From Phycisphaerales bacterium (lineage in GTDB: Bacteria > Planctomycetota > Phycisphaerae > Phycisphaerales > UBA1924): a stretch of 64,000 nt of DNA. Positions 55,407-63,864 of this stretch are shown here, piece by piece. The position numbers were made by a program, and so were the translations under genes. Where the stretch lies: assembly GCA_016709445.1 (NCBI GenBank), contig JADJMV010000004.1:62001-126000 (forward strand), given 5' to 3'. The notes under the pieces were generated by a model. It was given only the letters and a program-made list of their open reading frames with translations, was not told where the DNA came from and made no database searches. How positions within the stretch are numbered: position 1 is the first letter of the stretch; each line of letters starts with the position of its first letter.

Positions 55407-57989
55407 TCAGGGCAAACCGCGGGCGGCGGCGATGCGGGCGCGGCTCTCGCGGTCGCCCGCGTGGATCAGGCGCATCACCGAAACGAGCGACTCGGCGACA
55501 GCCCACGGGCCCTGGTAGGCGAGATAGCGGGGCTCCCACTCGGGGTGGAACTTGGTCTTGTATGCCTTGAGTCCGCGGTAGTTGTAGATGCGCTCGGCGT
55601 GCTCGTAGACGAGCCGGGCCCCGCGCTCAAACACGCGGGACTTTCGGTGCGTCCCGACATCGGCGAGCGGCGCCATACCGAGGCTGAATCGCGTGCGCCC
55701 ACGCTCGGCGGCCCAAACCATGGTCTTGCCGATGCAGTAGTCCATGATGTTGTCCACGCGCCGGGCCTCGAAGCGCATGAAATCGAAGGTGGCGTCGGTC
55801 GTGGTCTCGAGCACGTTGAGGAAGGCGGCCAGCCGGCCCTCGGCGTCGAAGACACCGGCGATCGGGAACCGCTGCAGGTATTCGGCTGAGAAGTAGCCGA
55901 TCGAGAATTGCATCTCGCGGACATCCTTGTGGGCGAGCCACGCGTCGCTGACCGCCCGGGCCTGCTCGATGAGTTCGGGCGGGTGCGGGGGCTCGCACAC
56001 TCGGTAGGAGAAGCCGGCCTTCTCCACCTTGCGGACGATCTGGCGCATGCCCGCCCAGTCTCCGCCCGCCATCGTGAAGCCCGTGATCGGCACGACCGCC
56101 TCCTCGCCGAGCTTGAAGAAGGAGAAGCCGAACTCGTGGAGCGGTCCGAGCCAGAGGTCGGAAGTCTCGTAGAAGACGGGGTCGAGGTCTTCCCGGTCGG
56201 CATAGGCCAGCAATTCGGCGAGGAAGTCGCCGTGTCCCCCGGGCGGGACGATCGGGTCGGAGTAGACGATCATCTTGTCGTGGACGCGTTGGTAGACGGC
56301 CAGGCCGCCCGCGCTCGACTCCCAGACGCCCTTATCGCCGGCACCCACGCACTGCGACGAGGCGCCCCCGGGGCGCTCGCGCAGCCGGCGGATCGCCCTG
56401 GCGATCTCCTCGGCCGTGGCCTGGACACGCTCCTGGACGGGGCGCACCGCCTGCCGGATCAGCACGGCCGCACCGACCAGCCCGACCAGCACGCTGCCCC
56501 GGAGCATGCGGGACGCCCCGGCCCGGGGCCCGATGCGGGTCCAGAGGTCGGCGGTGTAGGGCACCTTCTCGAAGGCGGCGAGGCCGACGACGAGGAAGAA
56601 CGCGACCGAGCCGCCCGCGGCGGCGAGGGCCAACTCCCAGCCGATCGGCACGCGCCCGCGTCTCCGGAAGCTCTGGATGGCCCCGAGCAGGAGGACCAGG
56701 AGCAGGACGCAGACGCCGGCTTCTTCGACATCGCCGCCCTTGAGCAGGTGCGCGACGGCGGAGGTGAGGAGCAGCACCGCGACGATGATCGCGGCGGCGC
56801 GGTATCCCCGGAGGAGGCCCCGCAGGAGGAACAGCATCCACGCGGCCGCGACGACGGCGACGCCGTGAGAGGCGTCGAAGATGCCGACGGGCATCCACTG
56901 GGCCATGGCGTGGATGCGGTCGCGGACGCCGGGGGTGGCGGTGCTGGCCAGGAGGATGAGCGCATTGACGAAGAGCGCCCCGGCGAGCACGCGTCGGAGC
57001 CATCGTTCTGCACGGGCCGATTGCCGGACGAGCACGACATAGAGGGCGACCAGGGAGACCGACCAGGGAAGCAGATAGAACATCGCTCGGAAGAGCAGGA
57101 CATGGGCCGCGGCGTCGCTGGCGGCCAGCCCGCCGATGGTCTCGAGCTTGAGCCATGCCGCGTCGGCGGCCCCGAGCCCACCGGGGACCATGCTGACCAT
57201 GCCCGCACCATGTCCGAGCATCATGATGCGGGCAAGTTCGGCGGGCGTCGAGGGGAGCGAGAGCGCCCTGGAGGCGAAGACGAACGAGGCAATCCCGAGG
57301 CTCCACTCCAGGCAGGCGATCAGCCCCATCTTCGCCGCCTCGGCGTTGGGAGCCGCGAGGCTGGGACGCCACCGGCGGAGGGCCGCGTTGCAGGCGAGCA
57401 CGGTGGCGGGTGCAAGCAGGGCGGCGATGGCGGCGTGGACCGCGAGCCAGAGCGGCCCCGGCGGGAGGGGGAGTATGGCGCTAAAGAAGACCCCGAACGC
57501 GCCCGCCCAGCCTCCGACATAGAGCCTGGCGATCTGGCCGGCGATCTCGGGGCTGGGCACCCCTGCGCGGCGGTAGAGGAAGAACCGGGCGGCGGGGCCG
57601 CCGATCGGGCCGAGGGTGAGGAAGTTGGTCCAGGCGAAGCAGACGGCGCCGATGACCCACCTCCGGCCGAAGGTCAGGCCCCGGAGCGCGACGGCGTCGT
57701 AGAGGCCCATGGAGATCACCGAGCCGACGGCGGCACAGGCGGCGAGGACGATGTCGGTGCGATGGGCGCGGGACATGTCGGCGCGGAGCTGGTGCATGTC
57801 CAGGCCGTGGAGTTCGTGCCAGATGAGCAGGACGGCCAGCGGCGCGACGACGAAGGGCAGGACCAGACGCGCGGAGTGGAGCAGGGCGAGGAGCGTGAGG
57901 CCGCGCCGGCCCTGGAGGGCCTGTTCGGCGACGCTCTCGGCTGGCCTCTCGCGTTCAGCCACGCGGACGCGCCCCTTCCTTGACGGCAT
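55407..57989 (-). CDS. mprF: MprF-like phosphatidylglycerol aminoacyltransferase
   Basis: 860-residue integral membrane protein. The N-terminal flippase-like part has about 14 helices (RLVLPFVVAPLAVLLIWHEL, FAWTNFLTLGPIGGPAARFF, GAGMVSMVPGGLGAADAAWL) and the C-terminal ~330 residues form the DUF2156 synthase domain (DLWLGPLHEFGFSFFKLGEE, MDYCIGKTMVWAAERGRTRF, YNYRGLKAYKTKFHPEWEPR). MprF enzymes transfer Lys or Ala from aminoacyl-tRNA to phosphatidylglycerol, reducing membrane negative charge and giving resistance to cationic peptides. The amino acid used is not predictable from sequence. Its start overlaps the upstream small membrane gene by 35 bases. Confidence 0.93.
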   Translation of the reverse strand: MPSRKGRVRVAERERPAESVAEQALQGRRGLTLLALLHSARLVLPFVVAPLAVLLIWHELHGLDMHQLRADMSRAHRTDIVLAACAAVGSVISMGLYDAVALRGLTFGRRWVIGAVCFAWTNFLTLGPIGGPAARFFLYRRAGVPSPEIAGQIARLYVGGWAGAFGVFFSAILPLPPGPLWLAVHAAIAALLAPATVLACNAALRRWRPSLAAPNAEAAKMGLIACLEWSLGIASFVFASRALSLPSTPAELARIMMLGHGAGMVSMVPGGLGAADAAWLKLETIGGLAASDAAAHVLLFRAMFYLLPWSVSLVALYVVLVRQSARAERWLRRVLAGALFVNALILLASTATPGVRDRIHAMAQWMPVGIFDASHGVAVVAAAWMLFLLRGLLRGYRAAAIIVAVLLLTSAVAHLLKGGDVEEAGVCVLLLVLLLGAIQSFRRRGRVPIGWELALAAAGGSVAFFLVVGLAAFEKVPYTADLWTRIGPRAGASRMLRGSVLVGLVGAAVLIRQAVRPVQERVQATAEEIARAIRRLRERPGGASSQCVGAGDKGVWESSAGGLAVYQRVHDKMIVYSDPIVPPGGHGDFLAELLAYADREDLDPVFYETSDLWLGPLHEFGFSFFKLGEEAVVPITGFTMAGGDWAGMRQIVRKVEKAGFSYRVCEPPHPPELIEQARAVSDAWLAHKDVREMQFSIGYFSAEYLQRFPIAGVFDAEGRLAAFLNVLETTTDATFDFMRFEARRVDNIMDYCIGKTMVWAAERGRTRFSLGMAPLADVGTHRKSRVFERGARLVYEHAERIYNYRGLKAYKTKFHPEWEPRYLAYQGPWAVAESLVSVMRLIHAGDRESRARIAAARGLP

Positions 57990-58290
57990 GGAAGCGGTGG
58001 ATGAGGCGGTGCACGAGGGGCGCGGCGACGATCCCGATCGTGCTCAGGAACACGATGCCCGAGAAGAGGGCGTAGGCCGAGGCGAAGAGCTTGGCCGCGT
58101 CGGTATGGAGTTGATCGACCGGGCCCATGCCGGTGAGGATCATCGCGGCGTTGAGGATCGAGTCGATCCAGCCGAGGTCGGCGATCCAGTGATAGCCCGC
58201 GACGCCGATGCCCAGCGAGCATGCGACCACCAGCCCGGCGAGGCCGACGCTCACGGCCATGCGCCCGAGGAAGGCCCGCCTCGAGATCAT
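57955..58290 (-). CDS. Small two-helix membrane protein
   Basis: 111 residues with two main hydrophobic segments (MAVSVGLAGLVVACSLGIGVA and FASAYALFSGIVFLSTIGIVA) separated by a conserved-looking loop (WIDSILNAAMILTGMGPVDQ). A short basic start (ISRRAFLGR) precedes the first helix. The layout recalls two-helix ion-channel-like proteins with a pore loop, but the K+ filter TVGYGD is not present and I do not assign a function. The start at 58290 is preferred over 58371, which would overlap the divergent scoB start. It overlaps mprF by 35 bases and is probably co-expressed. Confidence 0.65.
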   Translation of the reverse strand: MISRRAFLGRMAVSVGLAGLVVACSLGIGVAGYHWIADLGWIDSILNAAMILTGMGPVDQLHTDAAKLFASAYALFSGIVFLSTIGIVAAPLVHRLIHRFHAVKEGARPRG

Positions 58291-58357
58291 CTGGTCCTGA
58301 CTGCGTTCGAACACGCGCCGCCTCCGCCGGCCGGTGGCTGGCCCGGCTCCGAGACCG

Positions 58358-58363
58358 TATTCT
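58358..58363 (+). promoter_or_regulatory. Candidate -10 box, scoB
   Basis: TATTCT six bases before the scoB ATG, with no Shine-Dalgarno in between (AGGGTC directly adjoins the ATG). Explains how scoB could be expressed apart from scoA. No clear -35. Confidence 0.4.
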
Positions 58364-58369
58364 AGGGTC

Positions 58370-59032
58370 ATGCCCCTGAACCGTGACCAGATCGCCAGGC
58401 GTGCCTCGCGCGAACTCCGCGACGGCTACATCGTCAACCTCGGGATTGGCATGCCGACGCTGGTGGCCAACTGGATCCCGGACGGGATGGACGTGTGGCT
58501 GCAGAGCGAGAACGGGCTGCTGGGGATCGGCCCCTTCCCGAGCGATGCGGAAGTCGACGCCGACCTGATCAACGCGGGCAAGCAGACCGTGACGGCCCGG
58601 CCCGGCGCCAGCTTCTTCAGCTCGTCGGACAGCTTCGCGATGATCCGGGGCGGCCATATCGACATGTGCATCCTGGGCGCGATGGAGGTCAGCCAGGAGG
58701 GCGACATCGCCAACTGGATGATCCCGGGGAAGATGGTCAAGGGGATGGGCGGCGCGATGGATCTGGTTGCGGGCGTCAAGAAGGTCATTGTCATGATGGA
58801 GCACTGCAACAAGAAGGGCGAGAGCAAGATCCTCAAGGAGTGCACGCTCCCGCTGACCGGTCGGCGGTGCATCGACATGGTGATCACCGACCTGTGCGTG
58901 CTCAAAATGGACCACTCGGCCCACCGGTTCACGCTCACCGAGGTGGCCCCGGGGGTGACGAGGGACGAGGTGGTCGCGAAGACAGGTGCCGAGATCACGG
59001 TGGCGGAGCGGCTGGGGACCGTCGAGGCCTGA
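58370..59032 (+). CDS. scoB: 3-oxoacid CoA-transferase subunit B
   Basis: Beta subunit of SCOT-type CoA-transferase, 220 residues. GYIVNLGIGMPTLVANWIPD, then SENGLLGIGPFPSDAEVDAD with the catalytic Glu of the SENG motif, FFSSSDSFAMIRGGHIDMCI, and ADIANW-like GDIANWMIPGKMVKGMGGAMD are all diagnostic. It should pair with scoA at 49509-50270, encoded 8.1 kb upstream on the same strand with mprF, surface-protein and regulatory genes between. In most genomes the two are adjacent. It has its own -10-like box and a stem-loop downstream, hence an independent transcription unit. Confidence 0.95.
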   Translation: MPLNRDQIARRASRELRDGYIVNLGIGMPTLVANWIPDGMDVWLQSENGLLGIGPFPSDAEVDADLINAGKQTVTARPGASFFSSSDSFAMIRGGHIDMCILGAMEVSQEGDIANWMIPGKMVKGMGGAMDLVAGVKKVIVMMEHCNKKGESKILKECTLPLTGRRCIDMVITDLCVLKMDHSAHRFTLTEVAPGVTRDEVVAKTGAEITVAERLGTVEA

Positions 59033-59062
59033 GCACCCGCCGGGGGCATGGTGCCGGGGTGG

Positions 59063-59081
59063 CCGGCCCGTCGCGGGCCGG
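59063..59081. terminator. Stem-loop downstream of scoB
   Basis: CCGGCCCG (59063-59070) and CGGGCCGG (59074-59081) form a perfect 8-bp GC-rich stem with a three-base loop, 30 bases past the scoB stop. There is no T run, so it may be a Rho-type or 3'-end stabilising hairpin rather than a classical terminator. Confidence 0.5.
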
Positions 59082-59265
59082 AATCGGTATGCTCGCCGCA
59101 TGGGCATCCCGGCCTCGCATACTGCCTCCGAATCCTGCCATGCCCGTTTCCGTTGCAACGCGCGACGGGGTCCATAAGCGCACAGTGAACGCCACCGCCG
59201 GACGCGCGGGCCCGGACGAGACCTCCCCGCACGCGTCCCACGGGATTGATCCGGAGTGATTCCTC

Positions 59266-60798
59266 ATGAAGTGCCTGCTTCTCGTCCCCCTCGTCCTGGC
59301 TTCCTCCGCCCTGGCTCAGTCCCTCGACGAGCTCACCCGCCCCCGCGATGCCACCTCCGCACGCGTCGCCTCGAACTCGCCCCACGACTGGTCCAACGCC
59401 GACAATCGGTGGATCAAGCCCGGCGAGACCTACACGCTGGCCGAGCTCGAGGGGCCGGGCAAGATCACGCACATCTGGTTCACCTTCCCCGAGGCGGCCG
59501 CGAGCTGGATCTCCGGCGGCGGCTCCGCGGCTCCGGACGAGATCGTGCTCCGGATGTACTGGGACGGGAGCGAGCAGCCCGCGGTCGAGACCCCGTTGGG
59601 AGACTTCTTCGCGTGCGGCTTCGGGCAGCGGGCGCCCGTCCGCTCGGTGCCGGTGCAGGTGCAGGGGGGCGACTCGTACAACTGCTTCTGGCCCATGCCG
59701 TTCTTCAGGTCGGCGCGGATCACGGTCACCAACGAGAGCGAGCGCGTGCTCGCGGCCCTCTACTACCAGATCGACTACACCAAGGAGGCCTCGCTCCCGA
59801 AGGACTCGGCCTATTTCTGCGCGCAGTACCGTCAGGAATTCCCGACCGTGATGGGGCACGACTACCTGGTGGCCGACATCGAGGCGCCCGAGGGGGGCGG
59901 GCAGTATGTCGGGACGGTGATGAGCGTCCGTTCCCGCAGCCCGCAGTGGTTCGGCGAGGGCGACGACAAGTTCTACGTGGATGGGGACACCTCACCCACG
60001 CTCTGGGGCACGGGCACCGAAGACTATTTCGAGAACGCCTGGGGCATGCAGGAGGACACGTTCCCCTACTTCGGCGTGAGCCGGTGCGACGGCTGGCTGG
60101 CCGAACTCGGCGACACGGGGACGATGTACCGCTGGCACATCGCCGACCCGATCCGGTTCCGCAAGACGCTCCGCTTCGAGATCGAGCACAAGGGCTGGAT
60201 CTCGGCCGACGAGACGACCACGGGCAAGATCAACGGGCACGTCGAGCGTGAGGACGACTTCGCGACGGTGGCGTTCTGGTATCAGCGGGGGCAGCCCAAG
60301 CGGTTCGCGACCCTGCCCCCCGCCGGGGACCGCAAGCTGCCGGAGATCGACCTTGTGATCCAGGGCAGGGAGCTTCTCGCGGTCGCCGAGACCGAGGGCG
60401 GGGCGGTCTCGCTCCAGGGCGGCGCGGCGTGGACGGGCGACGGCCAGCTCTTCTTCGATGGTCAGGGCGTGGGGTCGAGCGTGGAGTTCGCGTTCACGAT
60501 CCCCGAGGGCCAGCCGCGGAACCTGGTGCTGCCGCTGACGCATTCGTACGACTTCGGCATCTACCAGATCTATCTCGATGGCGAGAAGTACGGGAACCCG
60601 GTGGACTGCTACGGCAAGGACATCAAGGTGGTCCAGCAGAGGTTCGGAGAGCTGGCGACCCCCGCGGGCGAGCACAAGATCCGGCTCGAGTGCGTCGGGA
60701 TCAACCCCAACTCACAGGGCTACAAGGTGGGTATCGACTGTGTGAGGCTCCGCCAGCGGCACACGCTCAAACGCGAACCGCTGGATGTGCCGCACTGA
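59266..60798 (+). CDS. GH172 (DUF2961) family glycoside hydrolase
   Basis: 510-residue secreted enzyme with a clear signal peptide (MKCLLLVPLVLASSALAQ). It belongs to DUF2961, now glycoside hydrolase family GH172, whose characterised members act on alpha-D-fructofuranosides or alpha-D-arabinofuranosides. Recognisable segments are ELEGPGKITHIWFTFPEA, ADIEAPEGGGQYVGTVMSVR, DTSPTLWGTGTEDYFENAWG (conserved Glu of the catalytic region) and a beta-rich C terminus (LVLPLTHSYDFGIYQIYLDG). CGGAG precedes the ATG. Substrate unknown; one of three glycan-degrading families in the window. Confidence 0.9.
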   Translation: MKCLLLVPLVLASSALAQSLDELTRPRDATSARVASNSPHDWSNADNRWIKPGETYTLAELEGPGKITHIWFTFPEAAASWISGGGSAAPDEIVLRMYWDGSEQPAVETPLGDFFACGFGQRAPVRSVPVQVQGGDSYNCFWPMPFFRSARITVTNESERVLAALYYQIDYTKEASLPKDSAYFCAQYRQEFPTVMGHDYLVADIEAPEGGGQYVGTVMSVRSRSPQWFGEGDDKFYVDGDTSPTLWGTGTEDYFENAWGMQEDTFPYFGVSRCDGWLAELGDTGTMYRWHIADPIRFRKTLRFEIEHKGWISADETTTGKINGHVEREDDFATVAFWYQRGQPKRFATLPPAGDRKLPEIDLVIQGRELLAVAETEGGAVSLQGGAAWTGDGQLFFDGQGVGSSVEFAFTIPEGQPRNLVLPLTHSYDFGIYQIYLDGEKYGNPVDCYGKDIKVVQQRFGELATPAGEHKIRLECVGINPNSQGYKVGIDCVRLRQRHTLKREPLDVPH

Positions 60799-60807
60799 TT
60801 CCGCGGG

Positions 60808-61560
60808 TCAGCCCCCGCTCTCGCTGGGGGCGTCGTGGGGGGCATCGGCGGGCGTGTCGGCCGGGATACGTCCCAGCGCCTTGTCGATGACCTTCTGCAG
60901 TTCGTCCGACCAATCGATGATGAACTTCTCGTCGGCGACGCCGGCCTTGTCGGCCTCGGCCTTGGCGTTGCCCAGGAACTCCTTGAGTTCCTCGGGCGTG
61001 ACATCCTCGGGCTTCTTCAGCTCGATATTGACGTTGTTCGAGTGAATCGCGAACTTGCTGTTGCTGCCGAGCGGGGCCGCGATCGGCTGCGTGACATCGT
61101 CGATCTTTGTCTGCGAGATCTGGCCGTTGCGCACGCCGTGGACGAACCGGCTGAGGTCCTTCGAGCCCTCGGCCTTCTCCTCGTCGGTGAGGGTGGACTT
61201 GTCGATGTACTCGGTCTGGATACCCGCGACGATCATGGCCGGGACGATCGGGCTCTCGCCGAACTGCTTGAAGACCTCGCCGAACTGCCCGGCCGAGACC
61301 TTCCCGGCCTCGAACTCGGCCGTGAAGTTGTCGATCACGGCCATGACCTGGTTCTGCTCCTCGATGGGGAGCGAACTCTGGGCGATGCTCTTCTGCGCGA
61401 TCGCGTGCAGGCCCCGCCCGGTCCAGTTCCGCCAGTTCATCGCCACGATGATGCCGCCGATGACAAGCAGCACCACCACCACGCCCAGCGCGATCAGGCA
61501 GCCGGCCACGATACCGCCCCGGCGCCGACCCCGCAGCCGCCCGATATACCCATTCCCCAT
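60808..61560 (-). CDS. Single-pass membrane protein, unknown function
   Basis: 250 residues: a basic N terminus (YIGRLRGRRRGG), one strong membrane helix (VAGCLIALGVVVVLLVIGGIIVA, shortened here), and a helical extracytoplasmic region rich in Glu/Lys/Ala, ending in a Pro/Asp/Ala-rich tail. No family is recognised. The ATG at 61560 has GGAGG at six bases; a TACACT box lies about 50 bases upstream (61615-61610). It is convergent with the GH172 gene with a 9-base gap. Confidence 0.6.
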   Translation of the reverse strand: MGNGYIGRLRGRRRGGIVAGCLIALGVVVVLLVIGGIIVAMNWRNWTGRGLHAIAQKSIAQSSLPIEEQNQVMAVIDNFTAEFEAGKVSAGQFGEVFKQFGESPIVPAMIVAGIQTEYIDKSTLTDEEKAEGSKDLSRFVHGVRNGQISQTKIDDVTQPIAAPLGSNSKFAIHSNNVNIELKKPEDVTPEELKEFLGNAKAEADKAGVADEKFIIDWSDELQKVIDKALGRIPADTPADAPHDAPSESGG

Positions 61561-61701
61561 CGCGATCCTCCAGGCTCTGGCGCGGGTCAGAGTGCCCACG
61601 CTCCGCCACAGTGTATCTGGGGAGGCGGGTCCCTACATTTCACCGACCGGGGGAGGACCTTGACGACCGGTCCACCCCGGCACCACCCCCTGTGAGACGC
61701 C

Positions 61702-62754
61702 ATGACCCAGCCGCTCTTCGATGCCCATCTCGACCTGGCCTACCTCGCCGAGATCGGCAGGGACATGCACGCCGAGCTGGACGATTGCCGGGGCCGGCTG
61801 CTCCCAGCCGCCGTCACACTGCCCTCGCTCCGAGCGGGGTCGGTCCGGGGGTGCCTGGGCACGATTTTCACCGAGGCGCTCGCGCCGACGGCAGGCGCCG
61901 ACACCGAGGAGGGCGCGTTCGCCTATCCGCTCGGCGATGCCGCCGCGGCGTGGCGCGCCGGGATGCGGCAGCTCAAGCTGTACCACGCCTGGCGGGATGG
62001 CGGGGTGATCCGCCTCATGCCCAAACGGGGCATGGGTGGGGTCTCGGCCGACACGGGGGAGGCGATGCTCCTGGGAATCCTCATGGAGTGTGCCGATCCG
62101 ATCGAGACGCCCGACCAGCTGGGCGAATGGGCGGAGGGCGGCGTCATCGCCATCGGCATGGCGTGGTGGCGCGGGTCACGCTACGCCGGAGGCAACGGCC
62201 ACGGCGCCGGGCTCTCGGCGATCGGACGCGAGCTGGCCACGCGCATGGACGACCTCGGGATCGTCCACGACCTGTCGCACCTCTCCCAGGTCGCGACCGA
62301 CGAGCTGCTCGCGCACACCGATGCGGCCGTGATCGCCTCGCACTCCAACTGCCGGGCGCTCCTGGATGGTGAACGCAACAAGGACTGGCAACGGCACCTC
62401 GCCGACGCGACCATCGCCGAGATCGGCAGGCGGGGCGGCGTCGTCGGGCTCAACCTGGTCCGGAACTTCATCCGCACCGGTCTCAACCGAGAGGACCCGA
62501 CCGATCGCCCCGAGATCGCCGAGGCGATCCGCCATGTCGAGCATGTCTGCGAGGTCATGGGCCACCGGCGGGGCGTCGGGCTGGGGACCGATATGGACGG
62601 CGGGATCAGGGCCACCGATCTGCCCCGCGGCATCGACACGCCACGCGACCTGGCCAAGCTGCTCGACGCCCTCGTCGCCGCGGGCTGGAGCGACGACGAG
62701 GTCCGGGGGTTCGCGTGGGAGAATTGGGCCCGTTTCTGGGGCCCGGTGGGCTGA
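61702..62754 (+). CDS. Membrane dipeptidase-like metallohydrolase (peptidase M19)
   Basis: 350-residue protein of the renal dipeptidase family (M19), a binuclear-zinc amidohydrolase-fold enzyme that cleaves dipeptides, including D-amino-acid-containing ones. Metal-ligand motifs: LFDAHLDLAY near the start, GIVHDLSHLSQVATDEL and VIASHSNCRALLDGERN. The later VGLGTDMDGGIRATD contributes the Asp. No signal peptide is visible, so it is cytoplasmic here. Physiological substrates in planctomycetes are unknown; peptidoglycan-derived peptides are possible. Confidence 0.92.
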   Translation: MTQPLFDAHLDLAYLAEIGRDMHAELDDCRGRLLPAAVTLPSLRAGSVRGCLGTIFTEALAPTAGADTEEGAFAYPLGDAAAAWRAGMRQLKLYHAWRDGGVIRLMPKRGMGGVSADTGEAMLLGILMECADPIETPDQLGEWAEGGVIAIGMAWWRGSRYAGGNGHGAGLSAIGRELATRMDDLGIVHDLSHLSQVATDELLAHTDAAVIASHSNCRALLDGERNKDWQRHLADATIAEIGRRGGVVGLNLVRNFIRTGLNREDPTDRPEIAEAIRHVEHVCEVMGHRRGVGLGTDMDGGIRATDLPRGIDTPRDLAKLLDALVAAGWSDDEVRGFAWENWARFWGPVG

Positions 62755-62772
62755 TCCGGGTGAAGAACCGGA

Positions 62773-63777
62773 TCAGCGGGAGGCGAGCTGCGCGTCCCGC
62801 CTCGCCTCTGCGGCACAGATCGCGCACCACGTCGTCGAATCCTCGAGGCGCAGCGCGGGGCTCGCGGACGCGTCGGTGCTCTGCTGGGGCGCCGGCAGCT
62901 TCGCCAGACGCGAGAGCATGCGCTGCTCGTATTGCTTGGCGTTGAGCACGTAGCCGGGATTCCCCCGCGAATCGGAGTACTGATTCCGGAGCAGGTCGTC
63001 GATGCGCTGGATGCGGGTCGCGCTGGTCGGGTGGGTGCTGAGCCATTCCGGAGGGCTGGAGCCCTGCGACTCGCGCTCCAGGATCTGCATTACCGCGCGC
63101 TGGGCGGCCGGGTCCCAGCCGCAGGCCGACATGTACTGCATGCCCAGCGCATCGGCCTCCATCTCCTCGTCGCGTCCGTAGCTCAGCAGGACCACGTTGC
63201 CGCCAACGGACAGGGCCGGGATCGCGAGCTGGCCGTACTTGGAGAACTTCCCGCTCTGGTCGGCCGAGCCGACCGCGACGGCGCCGGCCTGCAGGCCGAT
63301 ATTGAACAGGTTCTGCTTCGACATCCGCTGGTTGCCGTGGCGGGCCATCACATGCCCGATCTCGTGCCCCATCACGCCCGCGAGCTCCGCCTCATTCTCG
63401 AGCTTGTCGGCCAGGCCCCGAGAGACGAACACCTTGCCGCCGGGCAACGCGAAGGCGTTGAGCACCGCCGAATCGAGCAGCGTGTAGTCCCAGGCCAGGT
63501 CGGGGACCTCGGCGTGGGCCTGCGAGAGCGCGGCCTCGGTGAGCTTCGCGCCGAGTTCATCGACGTAGCCCTGGACCTGGGCGTCGGGCGTTTCGCCGCC
63601 GTACTCGGCCGTGAATTCCGGGCCGGCCTGGGCTGCGAGAGCGATTTCCTGGTCCCACGACATCATGGTGAACGATCTCTCGCCGGTCGCCGGATTGGTG
63701 CTGCAGCCGGCCTGGGACAGACCGACCACACCCACGATCACGACGCCGAGCCGGCAGAGCATGTGCTTGATGTGCAT
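62773..63777 (-). CDS. M48-family metalloprotease lipoprotein
   Basis: 334-residue zinc protease. A signal peptide (CRLGVVIVGVVGLSQAG) ends at a lipobox Cys (GCST, about residue 25). The M48 core has GVMGHEIGHVMARHGNQRM with the HExxH motif near residue 137, and the downstream third ligand Glu in YGRDEEMEADALGMQYMS. The THPTSATRIQRI segment is typical of the BepA/LoiP-like exported branch, which handles outer-membrane protein quality control in other bacteria. TATTCT and GGAGGA lie upstream. Confidence 0.93.
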   Translation of the reverse strand: MHIKHMLCRLGVVIVGVVGLSQAGCSTNPATGERSFTMMSWDQEIALAAQAGPEFTAEYGGETPDAQVQGYVDELGAKLTEAALSQAHAEVPDLAWDYTLLDSAVLNAFALPGGKVFVSRGLADKLENEAELAGVMGHEIGHVMARHGNQRMSKQNLFNIGLQAGAVAVGSADQSGKFSKYGQLAIPALSVGGNVVLLSYGRDEEMEADALGMQYMSACGWDPAAQRAVMQILERESQGSSPPEWLSTHPTSATRIQRIDDLLRNQYSDSRGNPGYVLNAKQYEQRMLSRLAKLPAPQQSTDASASPALRLEDSTTWCAICAAEARRDAQLASR

Positions 63778-63802
63778 CTGATGGATCCTCCTACAGTCTC
63801 GA

Positions 63803-63808
63803 AGAATA
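63803..63808 (-). promoter_or_regulatory. Candidate -10 box, M48 protease
   Basis: TATTCT on the minus strand, about 25 bases before the ATG at 63777, with GGAGGA between. A conventional short-leader promoter of the same TANNCT type. Confidence 0.35.
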
Positions 63809-63864
63809 AGACACCCGCGCGGGCCCGGGGTTCACCCCCGCCAGCCGCCCCCGCCCAAAACCAC

